34,616 nucleotides of DNA from an uncultured Eubacteriales bacterium (GCA_949299535.1 CASGAQ010000014.1:1-34616), one strand, 5' to 3'; counted from the stretch's first letter, positions 8,455 to 17,698 are shown. Notes: generated from the letters alone by a model not told the origin. Made by a program: numbers and translations.

Positions 8455-9597
8455 TCACCTAACGATTTTTTTCCACAGTTTTTTTAAAATTTTCTCGTTT
8501 TTTGAAAAAAAACTCAATATTTTTATTAAGGCGGCAAGAAAAACGGCAACGCAGGCAAAAACCGAGGCAAATATCACGGTAAATTCTGCCGCTGAAAGCA
8601 GTTTAGGCGCGTCAATCCCGAATAGTTTAAAGAATAAGGTCGGAAATCCCTTTTCATAAACAAAGCCGAAAACTACTGCCAAAGTGCCGCACAAAAGCGA
8701 TTGGACCGCCTTGCCCGCGGCGTATTTTTTCATACTGATCCCGCTTTCTGCAAGAGCGCTTGCGGATTGCATAAAGACCGACACGCCGGAAAAGCCGAGT
8801 ATCGCGCCGCCCAAAAAATATTTTTCAAAAAAAGAACGGCTACCGTCAGCAAGCGCGGCAAATCCGCCGCTTATCTCCATAATGCCGATGGCGAGCGTTT
8901 TTGCAAGCTTTGCACTCTCAGGAAGGAAATATACAGTCATTTCCGCAAAAACGCAGAAAAACGTCACAAAAGAGCATACGGAAACTACCGCGACGCCGCT
9001 TTCCTTTATCGAAGAAGATATGACATTTGTGAAAGAAAAATCCGCGTCGTCTTCTTTATGCTCGGACGTCCCGTGAAACGGATTACGAGATTTCCGAGTT
9101 GCAAGCAAAAGAATCAAAGCAGAAATCGTTTGACAAATGAGCATGACGGCTCCGTACCCCGCCGAAGAAAAGAGAGAGTTTCCCACCGCGCCTATCAAAA
9201 AAGCAGGAGAGGCCGCCGTTATAAACGGAAGTATACTCTGCGCTTCATATATATCCGTTTTTCCGCGCGAGATGTTGTCAGCCAGTATAAAAGCTCCTGC
9301 GGGATAACCGGATATCATGCCGAGAAAGACCGCAGCCGCACCGCTTTCGGATATGTTGAAAATCTTTTCGCAGGCTCCGCCTGTCAATCGCGAAAACAGC
9401 TTTGCACCGCCGCTTTTCATAAATATTTTCGCCGCCGCCATAAACAGAAAAAGGCTCGGCACAACGCTTTTGGCACAGAGCGTCAAAGCCGCATATGCCG
9501 CAGACGACGCCTCTTTCGGGCAAAAGACTGAAAACGCCGTACACGCGCCGCACATCACGCAGACCAAAACTTGCAGAACACGTTCTCTTTTTGTCAT
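8455..9597 (-). CDS. ylbJ: Sporulation integral membrane protein YlbJ
   Basis: A 380-residue multi-pass membrane protein of the nucleoside-recognition/Gate family; YlbJ is needed for spore cortex formation in Bacillus, acting in the mother cell. About eight hydrophobic segments are spread along it, with the conserved GMISGYPAGA stretch in the first third and a second Gate-like segment near GFSGVSVFMQ. The start at 9597 is set by GGGAGGGG just upstream; the open frame continues to 9696 but without a ribosome site. It is transcribed divergently from yqfC, another spore gene, across a 72-base gap with a perfect inverted repeat. Identification rests on the motif, topology and spore-gene neighbourhood. 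Confidence 0.85.
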   Translation of the reverse strand: MTKRERVLQVLVCVMCGACTAFSVFCPKEASSAAYAALTLCAKSVVPSLFLFMAAAKIFMKSGGAKLFSRLTGGACEKIFNISESGAAAVFLGMISGYPAGAFILADNISRGKTDIYEAQSILPFITAASPAFLIGAVGNSLFSSAGYGAVMLICQTISALILLLATRKSRNPFHGTSEHKEDDADFSFTNVISSSIKESGVAVVSVCSFVTFFCVFAEMTVYFLPESAKLAKTLAIGIMEISGGFAALADGSRSFFEKYFLGGAILGFSGVSVFMQSASALAESGISMKKYAAGKAVQSLLCGTLAVVFGFVYEKGFPTLFFKLFGIDAPKLLSAAEFTVIFASVFACVAVFLAALIKILSFFSKNEKILKKLWKKIVR

Positions 9598-9615
9598 TAT
9601 TCCCCTCCCCTTTCT

Positions 9616-9646
9616 CATAAAAATAGATATGTCACAGATTTTTATG
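9616..9646. promoter_or_regulatory. Inverted repeat between divergent ylbJ and yqfC
   Basis: CATAAAAAT at 9616-9624 and ATTTTTATG at 9638-9646 are perfect 9-bp complements separated by 13 bases, centred in the short gap between the two divergent spore genes. It could be a shared operator or a pair of symmetric promoter elements. I could not fit a confident SigE -35/-10 pair to it. Confidence 0.4.
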
Positions 9647-9669
9647 ATATCCATACGGGAGAAAACAAA

Positions 9670-9951
9670 ATGAGAAAAAATAAAAAACAACAACACGCGC
9701 CAAAGGAAAAGAGCTTTTTCGTTTCACGCACCGTCGCCTCCGCCGCGCCGAGAATGACAGTCGAGTGTCTTGACAGATATGAGCTGCTTCTCGGCGGCTG
9801 CAAAAAAATCGAAGGCTATTCGCCGGAGGAAACGATAGTTTCCACATCTTCATGCACGGTCCGCGTAAAAGGGCAAAAGATATCCATATCGTTTTCGGGC
9901 GAGGGCAAGATACTGCTCTGCGGCAGGATAACCTCGATAGAATTTATATAA
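9670..9951 (+). CDS. yqfC: Sporulation protein YqfC (YabP/YqfC family)
   Basis: A 93-residue protein starting at the ATG at 9670, preceded by GGGAG; the frame is open further upstream to 9571 but overlaps the divergent promoter region. The middle and end match the YabP/YqfC pattern: an R-x-T-V-E segment, LLLGGCKKIEGYS, a VRVKGQ strand and a final LCGRITSIEF. The family is a small beta-rich protein made in the mother cell during sporulation. It is followed by yqfD, its usual partner, 79 bases downstream. YqfC and YqfD are normally under SigE control in Bacillus; this is family knowledge, not seen here. Confidence 0.85.
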   Translation: MRKNKKQQHAPKEKSFFVSRTVASAAPRMTVECLDRYELLLGGCKKIEGYSPEETIVSTSSCTVRVKGQKISISFSGEGKILLCGRITSIEFI

Positions 9952-10030
9952 CGTCAAAAAACTTCATCAGAATTTTTTCACTCGCGAAAAAACGCGCATA
10001 TACTCTCATGTTTTTCAAAGGAGAAATTTT

Positions 10031-11215
10031 ATGAGCAAACTCTCACGTTTCGTTTTAGGAGCATACCTTCTGACAGTACCGAAGGAAACGCTGAAAAACG
10101 TTATGAACACGCTGATAACAAGCGGAATCCCTTTCGGCAAAACAAAAGAAAAAAACGGCTTTTATACGCTGTGCCTTACGATTAGAGGGTACAAGGAATA
10201 TTTACAAAAATGCGGAGGAGTTCTCATCTTCGGAGAAAAGGCAGAAGCCGTCGGTATTCTCGCCGTGATAAGCAGATATAAGATACGCTTCGGAATGTTT
10301 GCCGGAGCGCTGTTATTCATACTTTCCGTTTTTCTTTCCTCGCTTTTTGTCTGGGATATAAATATCGTCGGAAACGTAAACATAACGGAAGCGGAAATAC
10401 TGGAAAGACTCGACGCATACGGATTCAGACTGGGAGCATTTTCTCCGCGCCTTGACACGCAGGATATATGCAGCAGGATAATTTTGGAGAAGGGCGATAT
10501 TTCCTTTATGTCCATAAACATGAAAGGAACAGTGGCAACAGTCGTGATCCACGAAAGTGATGACGAAGAAAGCGCGGCAGAAAACTCCGCGCCCTCCAAC
10601 CTGATTTCAAAATACGACGCACAGATAGAGCGTTTGGAGGTCGAAGGCGGCGTTTCTGAGGTTAAGGCTCTTCAAACAGTCAAAAAAGGAGAACTGCTCG
10701 TATCGGGAATAATAGACTCAAACGCTCTCGGTTACAGACTTGTTAGGGCTAGAGGAAAGGTGCTGGGCAGAGTCACTCTCTTTTTCAAGAGCGAGATACC
10801 GCTTGAACAGACAGAAAAAAAGCCGACGGGAGAGCAGATAGTGAAAAAAAACATAAAATTTTTTTCAAAAAACCTGAATCTTTCAAAAAATGTTGACATT
10901 CCTTACGAAAAATATGATACAATAGTAAATGAGAAAAAATTGTTTCTCTTAGGAACGATAGAGCTTCCCGTTTTCATCGTCATCAGAAAATACACGGAAT
11001 ATGAGCAGACGCCCGTAACGCTCTCGCGCGACGAGGCGTATAAGCGTGCGCTCGCCGAAATAGAAAGCCAAAGCAAAGACATACTTGCAGATGCGGAAAT
11101 ACTTTCGCGCAGTATGTCGCTTGAAGAAGGAGACGGCGTTCTCCGCCTTTCTATGGAGGTAGAATGTATACTCGATATCGCCCAAGAAGTAAAAATAGAA
11201 ACCGCCCGGAGGTAA
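10031..11215 (+). CDS. yqfD: Sporulation protein YqfD
   Basis: A 394-residue spore-formation membrane protein. It has an N-terminal soluble part (1-90), a single strong membrane segment (about 92-112), then the family-typical VWDINIVGN strand and a FtsQ/POTRA-like extracytoplasmic region with repeated hydrophobic strands; the segment ARGKVLGRV matches the conserved ARGxVxGxV block. A GGAG site precedes the ATG. The last codons contain the GGAGG that serves phoH, so the two are tightly linked. Role in the family: mother-cell protein needed for efficient sporulation; the biochemical activity is unknown. Confidence 0.88.
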   Translation: MSKLSRFVLGAYLLTVPKETLKNVMNTLITSGIPFGKTKEKNGFYTLCLTIRGYKEYLQKCGGVLIFGEKAEAVGILAVISRYKIRFGMFAGALLFILSVFLSSLFVWDINIVGNVNITEAEILERLDAYGFRLGAFSPRLDTQDICSRIILEKGDISFMSINMKGTVATVVIHESDDEESAAENSAPSNLISKYDAQIERLEVEGGVSEVKALQTVKKGELLVSGIIDSNALGYRLVRARGKVLGRVTLFFKSEIPLEQTEKKPTGEQIVKKNIKFFSKNLNLSKNVDIPYEKYDTIVNEKKLFLLGTIELPVFIVIRKYTEYEQTPVTLSRDEAYKRALAEIESQSKDILADAEILSRSMSLEEGDGVLRLSMEVECILDIAQEVKIETARR

Positions 11216-11223
11216 TTATTTTA

Positions 11224-12261
11224 ATGAAAGAAAGAGTTCTGCTCACAGACACTATGGAGCAAACATCAAATATTTTCGGAAATTTCGATGCGAATACGAA
11301 TATGATAGAAAACGCATTCGGAGTTTCCGTCACTAACCGCAAGACCGAAAAGACGCTCGGCGACGCAATAATAATCCGCGCGGACGACGAAGAAGCGATA
11401 AACTCCGCATACGAGGTGCTGGAATATCTCAAAGGAGTCGCAGAGCGTGGAAACGAGATAACGGAGCAAACGGTAGATTACATCATCGGAACGGTAAAGG
11501 GCGGAGAAAAGCTCGAAAGCTTCGGCGACGACTGCGTTTGCATAACGACGCAGGGCAAGCCGATAAAAGCGCGCACGATAGGTCAGAAAAAATATATAGA
11601 CCTTATCAAAAAGAACACCATCGTTTTCGGTGTTGGCCCCGCGGGAACAGGTAAAACATTTCTTGCCGTCGCCGCCGCGTCAACGGCGTTCAGAAACAAG
11701 GAAGTCTCGCGTATCATACTCACGCGCCCCGCTGTCGAAGCAGGCGAAAAGCTCGGCTTTCTGCCCGGAGATCTGCAAATGAAGATAGATCCGTATCTGC
11801 GCCCGCTCTATGACGCTCTGTTCCAGATGTTCGGCGCTGAAACATACCAAAAATATATCGAACGCGGCTCCATAGAAATAGCGCCGCTGGCATATATGCG
11901 CGGCAGAACTCTCGACGATTCATTCATCATACTCGACGAAGCGCAAAACACAACTCCGGAACAGATGAAGATGTTTCTGACGCGACTCGGCGCCGGCAGC
12001 CGCGCCATAATCACGGGAGATGTTACGCAGATAGACCTTCCGTACGGCAAAAAAAGCGGTCTTGTGGAGGCTGTAAAAATACTTCGCGGTATAGACGGCA
12101 TAGCCGTCCATGAGTTCAGCGAGCGCGACGTAGTCCGCCACAGACTCGTTCAGAAGATAGTCCTCGCATATGACAAATACGAACGAGAAAACAAAGCAAA
12201 GCAAGAAGAACGTCCCAAACAGAGAAGCTATAAAATCGCAAACAAGAGGAACGGACAATGA
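11224..12261 (+). CDS. phoH: PhoH-family ATPase
   Basis: A 345-residue cytoplasmic P-loop ATPase (PhoH/YbeZ). Seen: Walker A GPAGTGKT at 138-145, the GEKLGFLPGD segment at 174-183, Walker B ILDEAQN at 236-242, and GDVTQIDLP after it. An N-terminal KH-like region (about 30-95) precedes the ATPase. I use the ATG at 11224, served by GGAGG inside the end of yqfD; an in-frame ATG at 11164 lies within yqfD and lacks a site. The gene overlaps ybeY by an ATGA junction. PhoH works with YbeY in RNA and ribosome metabolism in several bacteria, which fits the coupling. Confidence 0.95.
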   Translation: MKERVLLTDTMEQTSNIFGNFDANTNMIENAFGVSVTNRKTEKTLGDAIIIRADDEEAINSAYEVLEYLKGVAERGNEITEQTVDYIIGTVKGGEKLESFGDDCVCITTQGKPIKARTIGQKKYIDLIKKNTIVFGVGPAGTGKTFLAVAAASTAFRNKEVSRIILTRPAVEAGEKLGFLPGDLQMKIDPYLRPLYDALFQMFGAETYQKYIERGSIEIAPLAYMRGRTLDDSFIILDEAQNTTPEQMKMFLTRLGAGSRAIITGDVTQIDLPYGKKSGLVEAVKILRGIDGIAVHEFSERDVVRHRLVQKIVLAYDKYERENKAKQEERPKQRSYKIANKRNGQ

Positions 12262-12737
12262 AAACAAAGGTTTATTTTTCAAACGAACAAAAAAGATACA
12301 AGATAGGCGTCAAAACGCGCTATCTTGTAAAAAAAGCGATAAAAGCAACTCTCCGGCATGAGAATTTTGAGAAAAACGCGGAGATATCCGTCACATTCGT
12401 AAACAACAGAAAAATACATCAGCTCAACCTTGAGTATCGCGGCAAAGACCGTCCCACGGACGTACTTTCGTTCCCGATGTGGGAAAACGGCTTTGAGGGA
12501 GAAACGGATATCGCTTCCGACGCCGTAACTCTCGGAGATATAATAATCTCCGCAGAAAAAGCCGTCGAACAAGCGCACGAATACGGTCACAGCATATTTC
12601 GCGAGGTATGTTTCCTTGCGGTACATTCCACTCTCCACCTTTTGGGGTACGACCACGAAACGAGCGCCGAGGACGAAAAATATATGAACGACACTCAGGA
12701 AGAGGTTCTTTCCGCCATGGGACTTAAAAGAACATAA
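12258..12737 (+). CDS. ybeY: Endoribonuclease YbeY
   Basis: A zinc-dependent endoribonuclease for 16S rRNA 3'-end maturation and ribosome quality control. The 159-residue protein carries the zinc signature HSTLHLLGYDH with His123, His127 and His133, and the conserved RPTDVLSFP block at 65-73. Its ATG overlaps the phoH TGA. In many Bacillota, diacylglycerol kinase (dgkA) and cytidine deaminase (cdd) follow; here era follows after an 81-base gap in which I see no hairpin. Confidence 0.96.
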   Translation: MKTKVYFSNEQKRYKIGVKTRYLVKKAIKATLRHENFEKNAEISVTFVNNRKIHQLNLEYRGKDRPTDVLSFPMWENGFEGETDIASDAVTLGDIIISAEKAVEQAHEYGHSIFREVCFLAVHSTLHLLGYDHETSAEDEKYMNDTQEEVLSAMGLKRT

Positions 12738-12818
12738 GGCTCTGTAATCCGCTCAAATCAGCAATATTTTAACATAACCTAAAAAATACCGATCTTTAAA
12801 CGTAAAGGAATTGAAATT

Positions 12819-13703
12819 ATGCAAAAAACAATATTCGCCGCCATCGTCGGCAGACCGAATACGGGAAAATCCACTCTGCTCAACGCGATACTCGGACAAA
12901 AAGTGGCTATCGTTTCTCCTAAACCGCAGACTACTCGCACAAGAATAACCGGTATACTCACAAAAGACGAAACACAGTTCGTATTTCTCGACACGCCCGG
13001 CATACACCGTCCTCAGGACAAGCTCGGCTCATATATGGTAAAAGAGGCAAACGGCGCGATAGGCGACGTAGACGCCGTGCTTCTCGTCGTCGAAAGCGGA
13101 AGCCGCGTAGGCGAAGTTGAAAAAAACATTATGAAAAAAGCAAACGGAGAGATACCGCTCATTCTCGTAATAAACAAAACGGACATCAGCAACGCCGCTC
13201 AGATAGCCGAAACTATCGTTCGTTTTTCCGCCGAGTACAACTTTGACGCAGTAGTGCCGATTTCCGCAAAGAACAACGAGGGCGTAGAGATAATCACCGA
13301 AGAACTCGGAAAATACGCCAACGAAAGCCCTTGGTTCTTCCCTGACGATATCGTAACGGATCAGCCGGAGCGCGCAATGGCTGCCGAAATAATACGCGAA
13401 AAAATGCTCCGCCTGCTTGCTGAGGAAATACCTCACGGCGTCGCAGTCGTGATTGAAGCGTTTGAAGAAACTTCAAAGATAATCAAAATACGCGCCGAAA
13501 TATTCTGCGAAAAAGATTCGCACAAGCCTATCATAATCGGCAAGCACGGCGATATGCTCAAAAAGATAGGAAGCATGGCGCGCGAGGATATGGAAAATAT
13601 CTTCGGAATAAAAGTATTCCTCGACCTGTGGGTAAAAGTCAAGGAAAATTGGCGCGAACAGAACGCCGCAATAGCGAACTTCGGATTCAAGAACGAAAAA
13701 TGA
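12819..13703 (+). CDS. era: GTPase Era
   Basis: An essential GTPase that binds the 3' end of 16S rRNA during 30S assembly. The 294 residues show G1 GRPNTGKS at 11-18, G3 DTPGIH near 57-62, G4 NKTD near 122-125, G5 ISAK, and a C-terminal KH domain with the IIGKHGDMLKKIG loop. The length is normal. AAAGGA lies upstream of the ATG. recO follows after 16 bases, the usual order in Bacillota. Confidence 0.97.
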   Translation: MQKTIFAAIVGRPNTGKSTLLNAILGQKVAIVSPKPQTTRTRITGILTKDETQFVFLDTPGIHRPQDKLGSYMVKEANGAIGDVDAVLLVVESGSRVGEVEKNIMKKANGEIPLILVINKTDISNAAQIAETIVRFSAEYNFDAVVPISAKNNEGVEIITEELGKYANESPWFFPDDIVTDQPERAMAAEIIREKMLRLLAEEIPHGVAVVIEAFEETSKIIKIRAEIFCEKDSHKPIIIGKHGDMLKKIGSMAREDMENIFGIKVFLDLWVKVKENWREQNAAIANFGFKNEK

Positions 13704-13719
13704 GCAAGGGAGCGCTCTT

Positions 13720-14523
13720 ATGCTGATAACGGTAAAAGGACTTGTACTGCGTGAAACTCCGGTAGGAGATTTCGACAAGATGCTGACCGTACTCACTGCA
13801 GAATACGGAAAGATTTCTGTTTTCGCGCGCGGCGCAAAAAAGATGAAAAGTCCCTTTTTCGTTTCAACTCAGATGTTTTGCTATTCCGAGTTTGTCCTCA
13901 GGAAAACGACGGATATATTCTATATAAACGACGGCTCGCTTATAGAAGGTTTTTTCTCTCTGAGAGATACGCTTGAAGGCTCTGCTCTTGCAAGCTACAT
14001 AGCTGAAGTGGCACAGGATATATCCACGGAAAATACGGACGAAACAAAGCTCCTGCGCCTGACGCTCAACACGCTTTTCGCAATATCGCGCCAAAAAAAG
14101 CCTCTCCCGCTCGTAAAAGCGGTATTTGAGCTTCGCGCGGTAAGCTACGCCGGATTTCTACCGCGGCTTTCCGGGTGCGACGTTTGCGGGAAAGCGCCTC
14201 TGCCGACTTATTTTTTCGATATATCAAGCGGAGTGTTTTTCTGCGAGGAATGTTATCACGCACGTGAAAAGCTTTTCGAGGACGAAGCTGGCAGAGTAAA
14301 TGAAGAGGAAAGCATATATGCATATTATCACACCATAGTTCAGATATCGCCAAGCGTTTTTGCCGCCGTGATACATGCGCTGTCTGTGCCTCAGGAACGC
14401 ATATTTGCTTTTTCACTTGAAGACGACGCTCTGTATGATTTTTCCTCTCTCTGCGAAAAATATCTCATCTGTCACCTTGAGAGAAATTTTAAAACGCTTG
14501 ATTTTTATCATCAGCTTTTGTGA
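13720..14523 (+). CDS. recO: DNA repair protein RecO
   Basis: Recombination mediator that works with RecF and RecR to load RecA on SSB-coated DNA. The 267-residue protein has an N-terminal OB fold (about 1-80), a helical middle, and a zinc ribbon with Cys153, Cys156, Cys175 and Cys178. GGAGCG precedes the ATG. It is the last gene of the yqfC-to-recO run and is followed by a terminator. No odd features. Confidence 0.94.
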   Translation: MLITVKGLVLRETPVGDFDKMLTVLTAEYGKISVFARGAKKMKSPFFVSTQMFCYSEFVLRKTTDIFYINDGSLIEGFFSLRDTLEGSALASYIAEVAQDISTENTDETKLLRLTLNTLFAISRQKKPLPLVKAVFELRAVSYAGFLPRLSGCDVCGKAPLPTYFFDISSGVFFCEECYHAREKLFEDEAGRVNEEESIYAYYHTIVQISPSVFAAVIHALSVPQERIFAFSLEDDALYDFSSLCEKYLICHLERNFKTLDFYHQLL

Positions 14524-14553
14524 AAAGTTCAAAAAAGTCAATATCTCATATAC

Positions 14554-14587
14554 AGAAAAGTCCCGCCATTAAAAGCGGGACTTTTCT
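14554..14587. terminator. Bidirectional terminator between recO and the GH28-like gene
   Basis: A perfect 13-bp stem, 14554-14566 with 14575-14587, encloses an eight-base loop. The arms carry A-rich and T-rich ends, so it can terminate transcription from recO on the plus strand and from the convergent GH28-like gene on the minus strand. Confidence 0.8.
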
Positions 14588-14601
14588 ATGTTGTTTATGA
14601 T

Positions 14602-17490
14602 TTATTTTCCGTATTCGTAGAAAGCTATCTGCGGTCTTATATCGGGTTTTTCAAGTTTTATTTCACAGTTCTCCACGCGGAAATTCTTCGCGTATTTGAC
14701 GGTAAACGCATATCCTGTCGAAGCGCCGTGTCTGTCGTACTCGGGATATCGGTTGTCTATCGTTTTAGGTTCTCCGGGAATAGTTTCCGCACCGCCGGGA
14801 AGAACGAAGAAGCAATCTTTGAATGTGACATTCTCGATACCGGCGTGGTCATACTGACCTATCGCCATGACCTCACGGACGTGCTTTGTATGACTGAACG
14901 GATAGTGATGCTCAAAGCGAAGTTTGCTGAACGTCACGCCGTCTATATGACCGAGACGAGGTTCCGCACCGTTTCTGGGACATCTCTTTCTGTCGCCGAC
15001 GGTGATATATACAGGCGCGCCCACATCTGTCATGCTGATACGCTCAAAAGAAACGTTTTCAACATCAGCGCCGTCTACACTTTCAAGAGAAACGCCGCAT
15101 CTGTTGACATTCTTTACAAAACAATCGCGCACATGCGTGTTTTTAAGACTGTAATAAGTATCTGTGCCGAATTTGATACCGGAAGCAAGGCTCTGTATCA
15201 TCATATCGTAAACGTCTATGTTCTCACAGCCGTATGGATCGGAACTCTTAAAGCAAAGTCCGTCGTCGCCTGCCATAATATTGCAGGAGTATATCGTCAT
15301 GTCATGGCAGTCGACAGGGTCGATACCGTCGCGGTTGGGCGTGTTAAGGCAATCGAGGTTGAGATGATGCATGATTATATTTCGGGAAGAAAGCGGAACG
15401 ACGGTCCAGAAGCCGGGGCTCTTGAAGTTTATGTTTTCTATAACTATATCCTTTGAATATGTTATGTAGCAAAGATCGGGACGGCAATCCTCTTTTCTTC
15501 TTTCGGAAACGGGGTCGTTCATCTTGAAACGGTATGTGCCGCTTCCGTCGAGCATACCGCCGCCCGTAACGCGGACATTTGAAACGTTCTCTCCGTAAAC
15601 GAGTGCGCGGCCGAGTTGACGAACAGCGCAAAGGCTCGTTCCGGGTTCCATAAGCGGATATTCTCCATGATCCTGAGTTCCGAGGATAACGGCGTCTCTG
15701 TCAACCCAAAGCGTCATATCGCTTGCAAGGAAAAGCTCGCCCGTAAGGAATGTGCCTTTGGGGATAAGCACCGTGCCGCCGGTAAACGCCGCGTCATCGA
15801 TAGCCTTTTGTATCTTTGCGCTCTCAAGAGTCTTACCGTCGCCGACAGCATTATAAGGAGCCTTTGTAACATCGAATATGGGTGCGTTCGGTATCATTCC
15901 TCTCGTGAAATCAACGTCGTCATAAACGCGGATACGCATAAGAGTAAGTCCGTCGCATTCCGCGGAATATACAGCACAGCCGATGTTTGAAACAGGATTC
16001 ATAAGTTTAAATCCTTTAGCGCGGTACGCGCCGTCTACCATAAGGTCGTAAACGCCTTTTTCCGTATCGACAGTGACTTTTATATTCAATGCGTTACGGC
16101 AGGGAAAATACTGAAAATCACAGAGTCCGCCGAATATCCTTACAAACTCATTCCCGTCGGAAGCATAAAGGCTGTTTGCAAAAAGCGCTATTCTCACAGC
16201 GGGAGTTCCGTTTTTATCCGCCAATTCGGGTGCAAGACAAAATTCGTCGGAATTTGTCATTAGCAGAGATTCAACGCTGACCGTACCTGATACCGCAGGA
16301 AAAGCATATGTCATAGAAGCGGGGTTTTCGTCTGTCGAAACGATCTTCATCGCCTTTGAATCCTTGAAAGGATACGCCTCTTCGGTAACGCAAGCATTTT
16401 CGCTGTGCGCGGTAAAACGCTTTTTATAGCTTTCAAAATCATCGTCGATGACGTAAACCTCTGCGTCATCGGAAACAATAAGATTGTCTACGGAGAGTTG
16501 TCCGCGCTCAGTCTCAAATTTAATTGAGCACACATCGCCCATGCCGCAGCCGATAGTAATTTTTTTGCGGCAGTTCAGGAACAGAGCGGCATTTCCGCTT
16601 TCCTCGCCATTGTAAACAATGCGAAACGATAGATCTGCGCCCTCTTCATATTCCGCTATCTTTGCGCCGACGGAGAATATCTTTCCGTTTTCAAAAACGA
16701 GCTTGCAGAGAACGCATTCTTCGCCGAACAAGGAGAATACGGCTTTGGAATCGATCCCCACAGATATTTTTGCACTCGCCGTGATCCTGTCGGAGCCTTC
16801 AAAACAGCGCTCAACAGAGGCAGCGCCGGAGAGAACGATATATTTATCTCTGCTCTCGTCTTCGCGTGTTTCAAGTTTTAAATTTCCGGTACAAGAGTAT
16901 TCGCTCGAAATCGCGTCACCGTTGAAAACGTCTGTTATATAGTTTCTGTATGTTCTTTTTACATAAGGCAGAGGAAAGTTTTCCGGAATAACGAACTTAG
17001 GAATTACTCTTGTTGATTCCTCAAAAGACTTTGGAAGAACAAATACGGAAAAATGATTTCCCTCTCCCTCGAACCCCGGAACATTGATATGCTCGCCGCG
17101 CGAAAAATCCTTTGAATATATTGCATATTCAGTTCCGTCGGAAGATGTCATAACATCTTCTGTTTTAGTCCACTCCGCCGTATAAGATGGAATGTTCTTC
17201 TTGTCGAAAGCGGCAAAAACGGTGACATCGCACTCTGCGAAGAAGTCTACCTCCTGCTTGTCGTCAAAACCGTCGGCAGCGGAATTGAAAGTTACGATAT
17301 AATCGGCGCCGAGATATTTTTCCGGAAGAGAGGCGACCTTTGCATCGCTGTTTGAATAGAGCTTTGAGCCTATGCCGAAATTCGGTGCGGCATAGTACCA
17401 GCCGCTTGTGTCCCAAGGCGCTACAAAACGGCTCATAGGCGGTCTTGCAGGCACAAGTTCTACACTGCTTTTTTCGTAAGATACATTCAT
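14602..17490 (-). CDS. GH28-like (polygalacturonase-fold) protein with large N-terminal region, no signal peptide
   Basis: A 962-residue protein. Residues 1 to about 545 form a beta-rich region with two apparent jelly-roll-like (carbohydrate-binding or laminin-G-like) parts that I cannot name firmly. From about 550 a pectin-lyase-fold domain begins (YNAVGDGKTL, then VLIPKGTFLTGELFL), with right-handed beta-helix repeats to the end. GH28 landmarks: an NxD motif (Asn719, Asp721) and the Asp pair Asp742-Asp743 are present, but the GHG motif reads ASG (769-771) and the RIK motif reads SLE (801-803). No signal peptide or anchor is visible, so it is probably cytoplasmic. The start is the ATG at 17490, with GGAG six bases before it. 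It may act on imported pectin or rhamnogalacturonan fragments; the substrate is unknown. Confidence 0.78.
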   Translation of the reverse strand: MNVSYEKSSVELVPARPPMSRFVAPWDTSGWYYAAPNFGIGSKLYSNSDAKVASLPEKYLGADYIVTFNSAADGFDDKQEVDFFAECDVTVFAAFDKKNIPSYTAEWTKTEDVMTSSDGTEYAIYSKDFSRGEHINVPGFEGEGNHFSVFVLPKSFEESTRVIPKFVIPENFPLPYVKRTYRNYITDVFNGDAISSEYSCTGNLKLETREDESRDKYIVLSGAASVERCFEGSDRITASAKISVGIDSKAVFSLFGEECVLCKLVFENGKIFSVGAKIAEYEEGADLSFRIVYNGEESGNAALFLNCRKKITIGCGMGDVCSIKFETERGQLSVDNLIVSDDAEVYVIDDDFESYKKRFTAHSENACVTEEAYPFKDSKAMKIVSTDENPASMTYAFPAVSGTVSVESLLMTNSDEFCLAPELADKNGTPAVRIALFANSLYASDGNEFVRIFGGLCDFQYFPCRNALNIKVTVDTEKGVYDLMVDGAYRAKGFKLMNPVSNIGCAVYSAECDGLTLMRIRVYDDVDFTRGMIPNAPIFDVTKAPYNAVGDGKTLESAKIQKAIDDAAFTGGTVLIPKGTFLTGELFLASDMTLWVDRDAVILGTQDHGEYPLMEPGTSLCAVRQLGRALVYGENVSNVRVTGGGMLDGSGTYRFKMNDPVSERRKEDCRPDLCYITYSKDIVIENINFKSPGFWTVVPLSSRNIIMHHLNLDCLNTPNRDGIDPVDCHDMTIYSCNIMAGDDGLCFKSSDPYGCENIDVYDMMIQSLASGIKFGTDTYYSLKNTHVRDCFVKNVNRCGVSLESVDGADVENVSFERISMTDVGAPVYITVGDRKRCPRNGAEPRLGHIDGVTFSKLRFEHHYPFSHTKHVREVMAIGQYDHAGIENVTFKDCFFVLPGGAETIPGEPKTIDNRYPEYDRHGASTGYAFTVKYAKNFRVENCEIKLEKPDIRPQIAFYEYGK

Positions 17491-17666
17491 GATTAACTCC
17501 GATTTCATAGATAATATATTATTTTACTGTTTATTTATTATTATTTTTCAAAGAAAACAAAATTTTTGATTTCCGAGAGTTTTTATGTTCATTATAACAC
17601 GTATCTAATATAAAATAAAGAGTTTTTTAAATTTTTTCGACAAGTTTGCAATCTGCATATGTCAGT
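17491..17666 (-). promoter_or_regulatory. Promoter region of the GH28-like gene
   Basis: This 176-base AT-rich gap separates the GH28-like gene from the murA terminator. TATAAT on the minus strand (17596-17591) is a good -10 candidate, but no convincing -35 lies 16-18 bases upstream, so an activator may be needed. I found no obvious operator. Confidence 0.3.
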
Positions 17667-17698
17667 AAAAAAACGGAGCTTTTTCGCTCCGTTTTTTA
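17667..17698 (-). terminator. Intrinsic terminator overlapping the murA stop
   Basis: CGGAGC at 17674-17679 pairs with GCTCCG at 17686-17691, extended by A/T pairs on both sides. On the minus strand the stem ends in a run of seven T. The 5' side of the hairpin begins within the murA stop codon, so termination is immediate. Confidence 0.9.
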
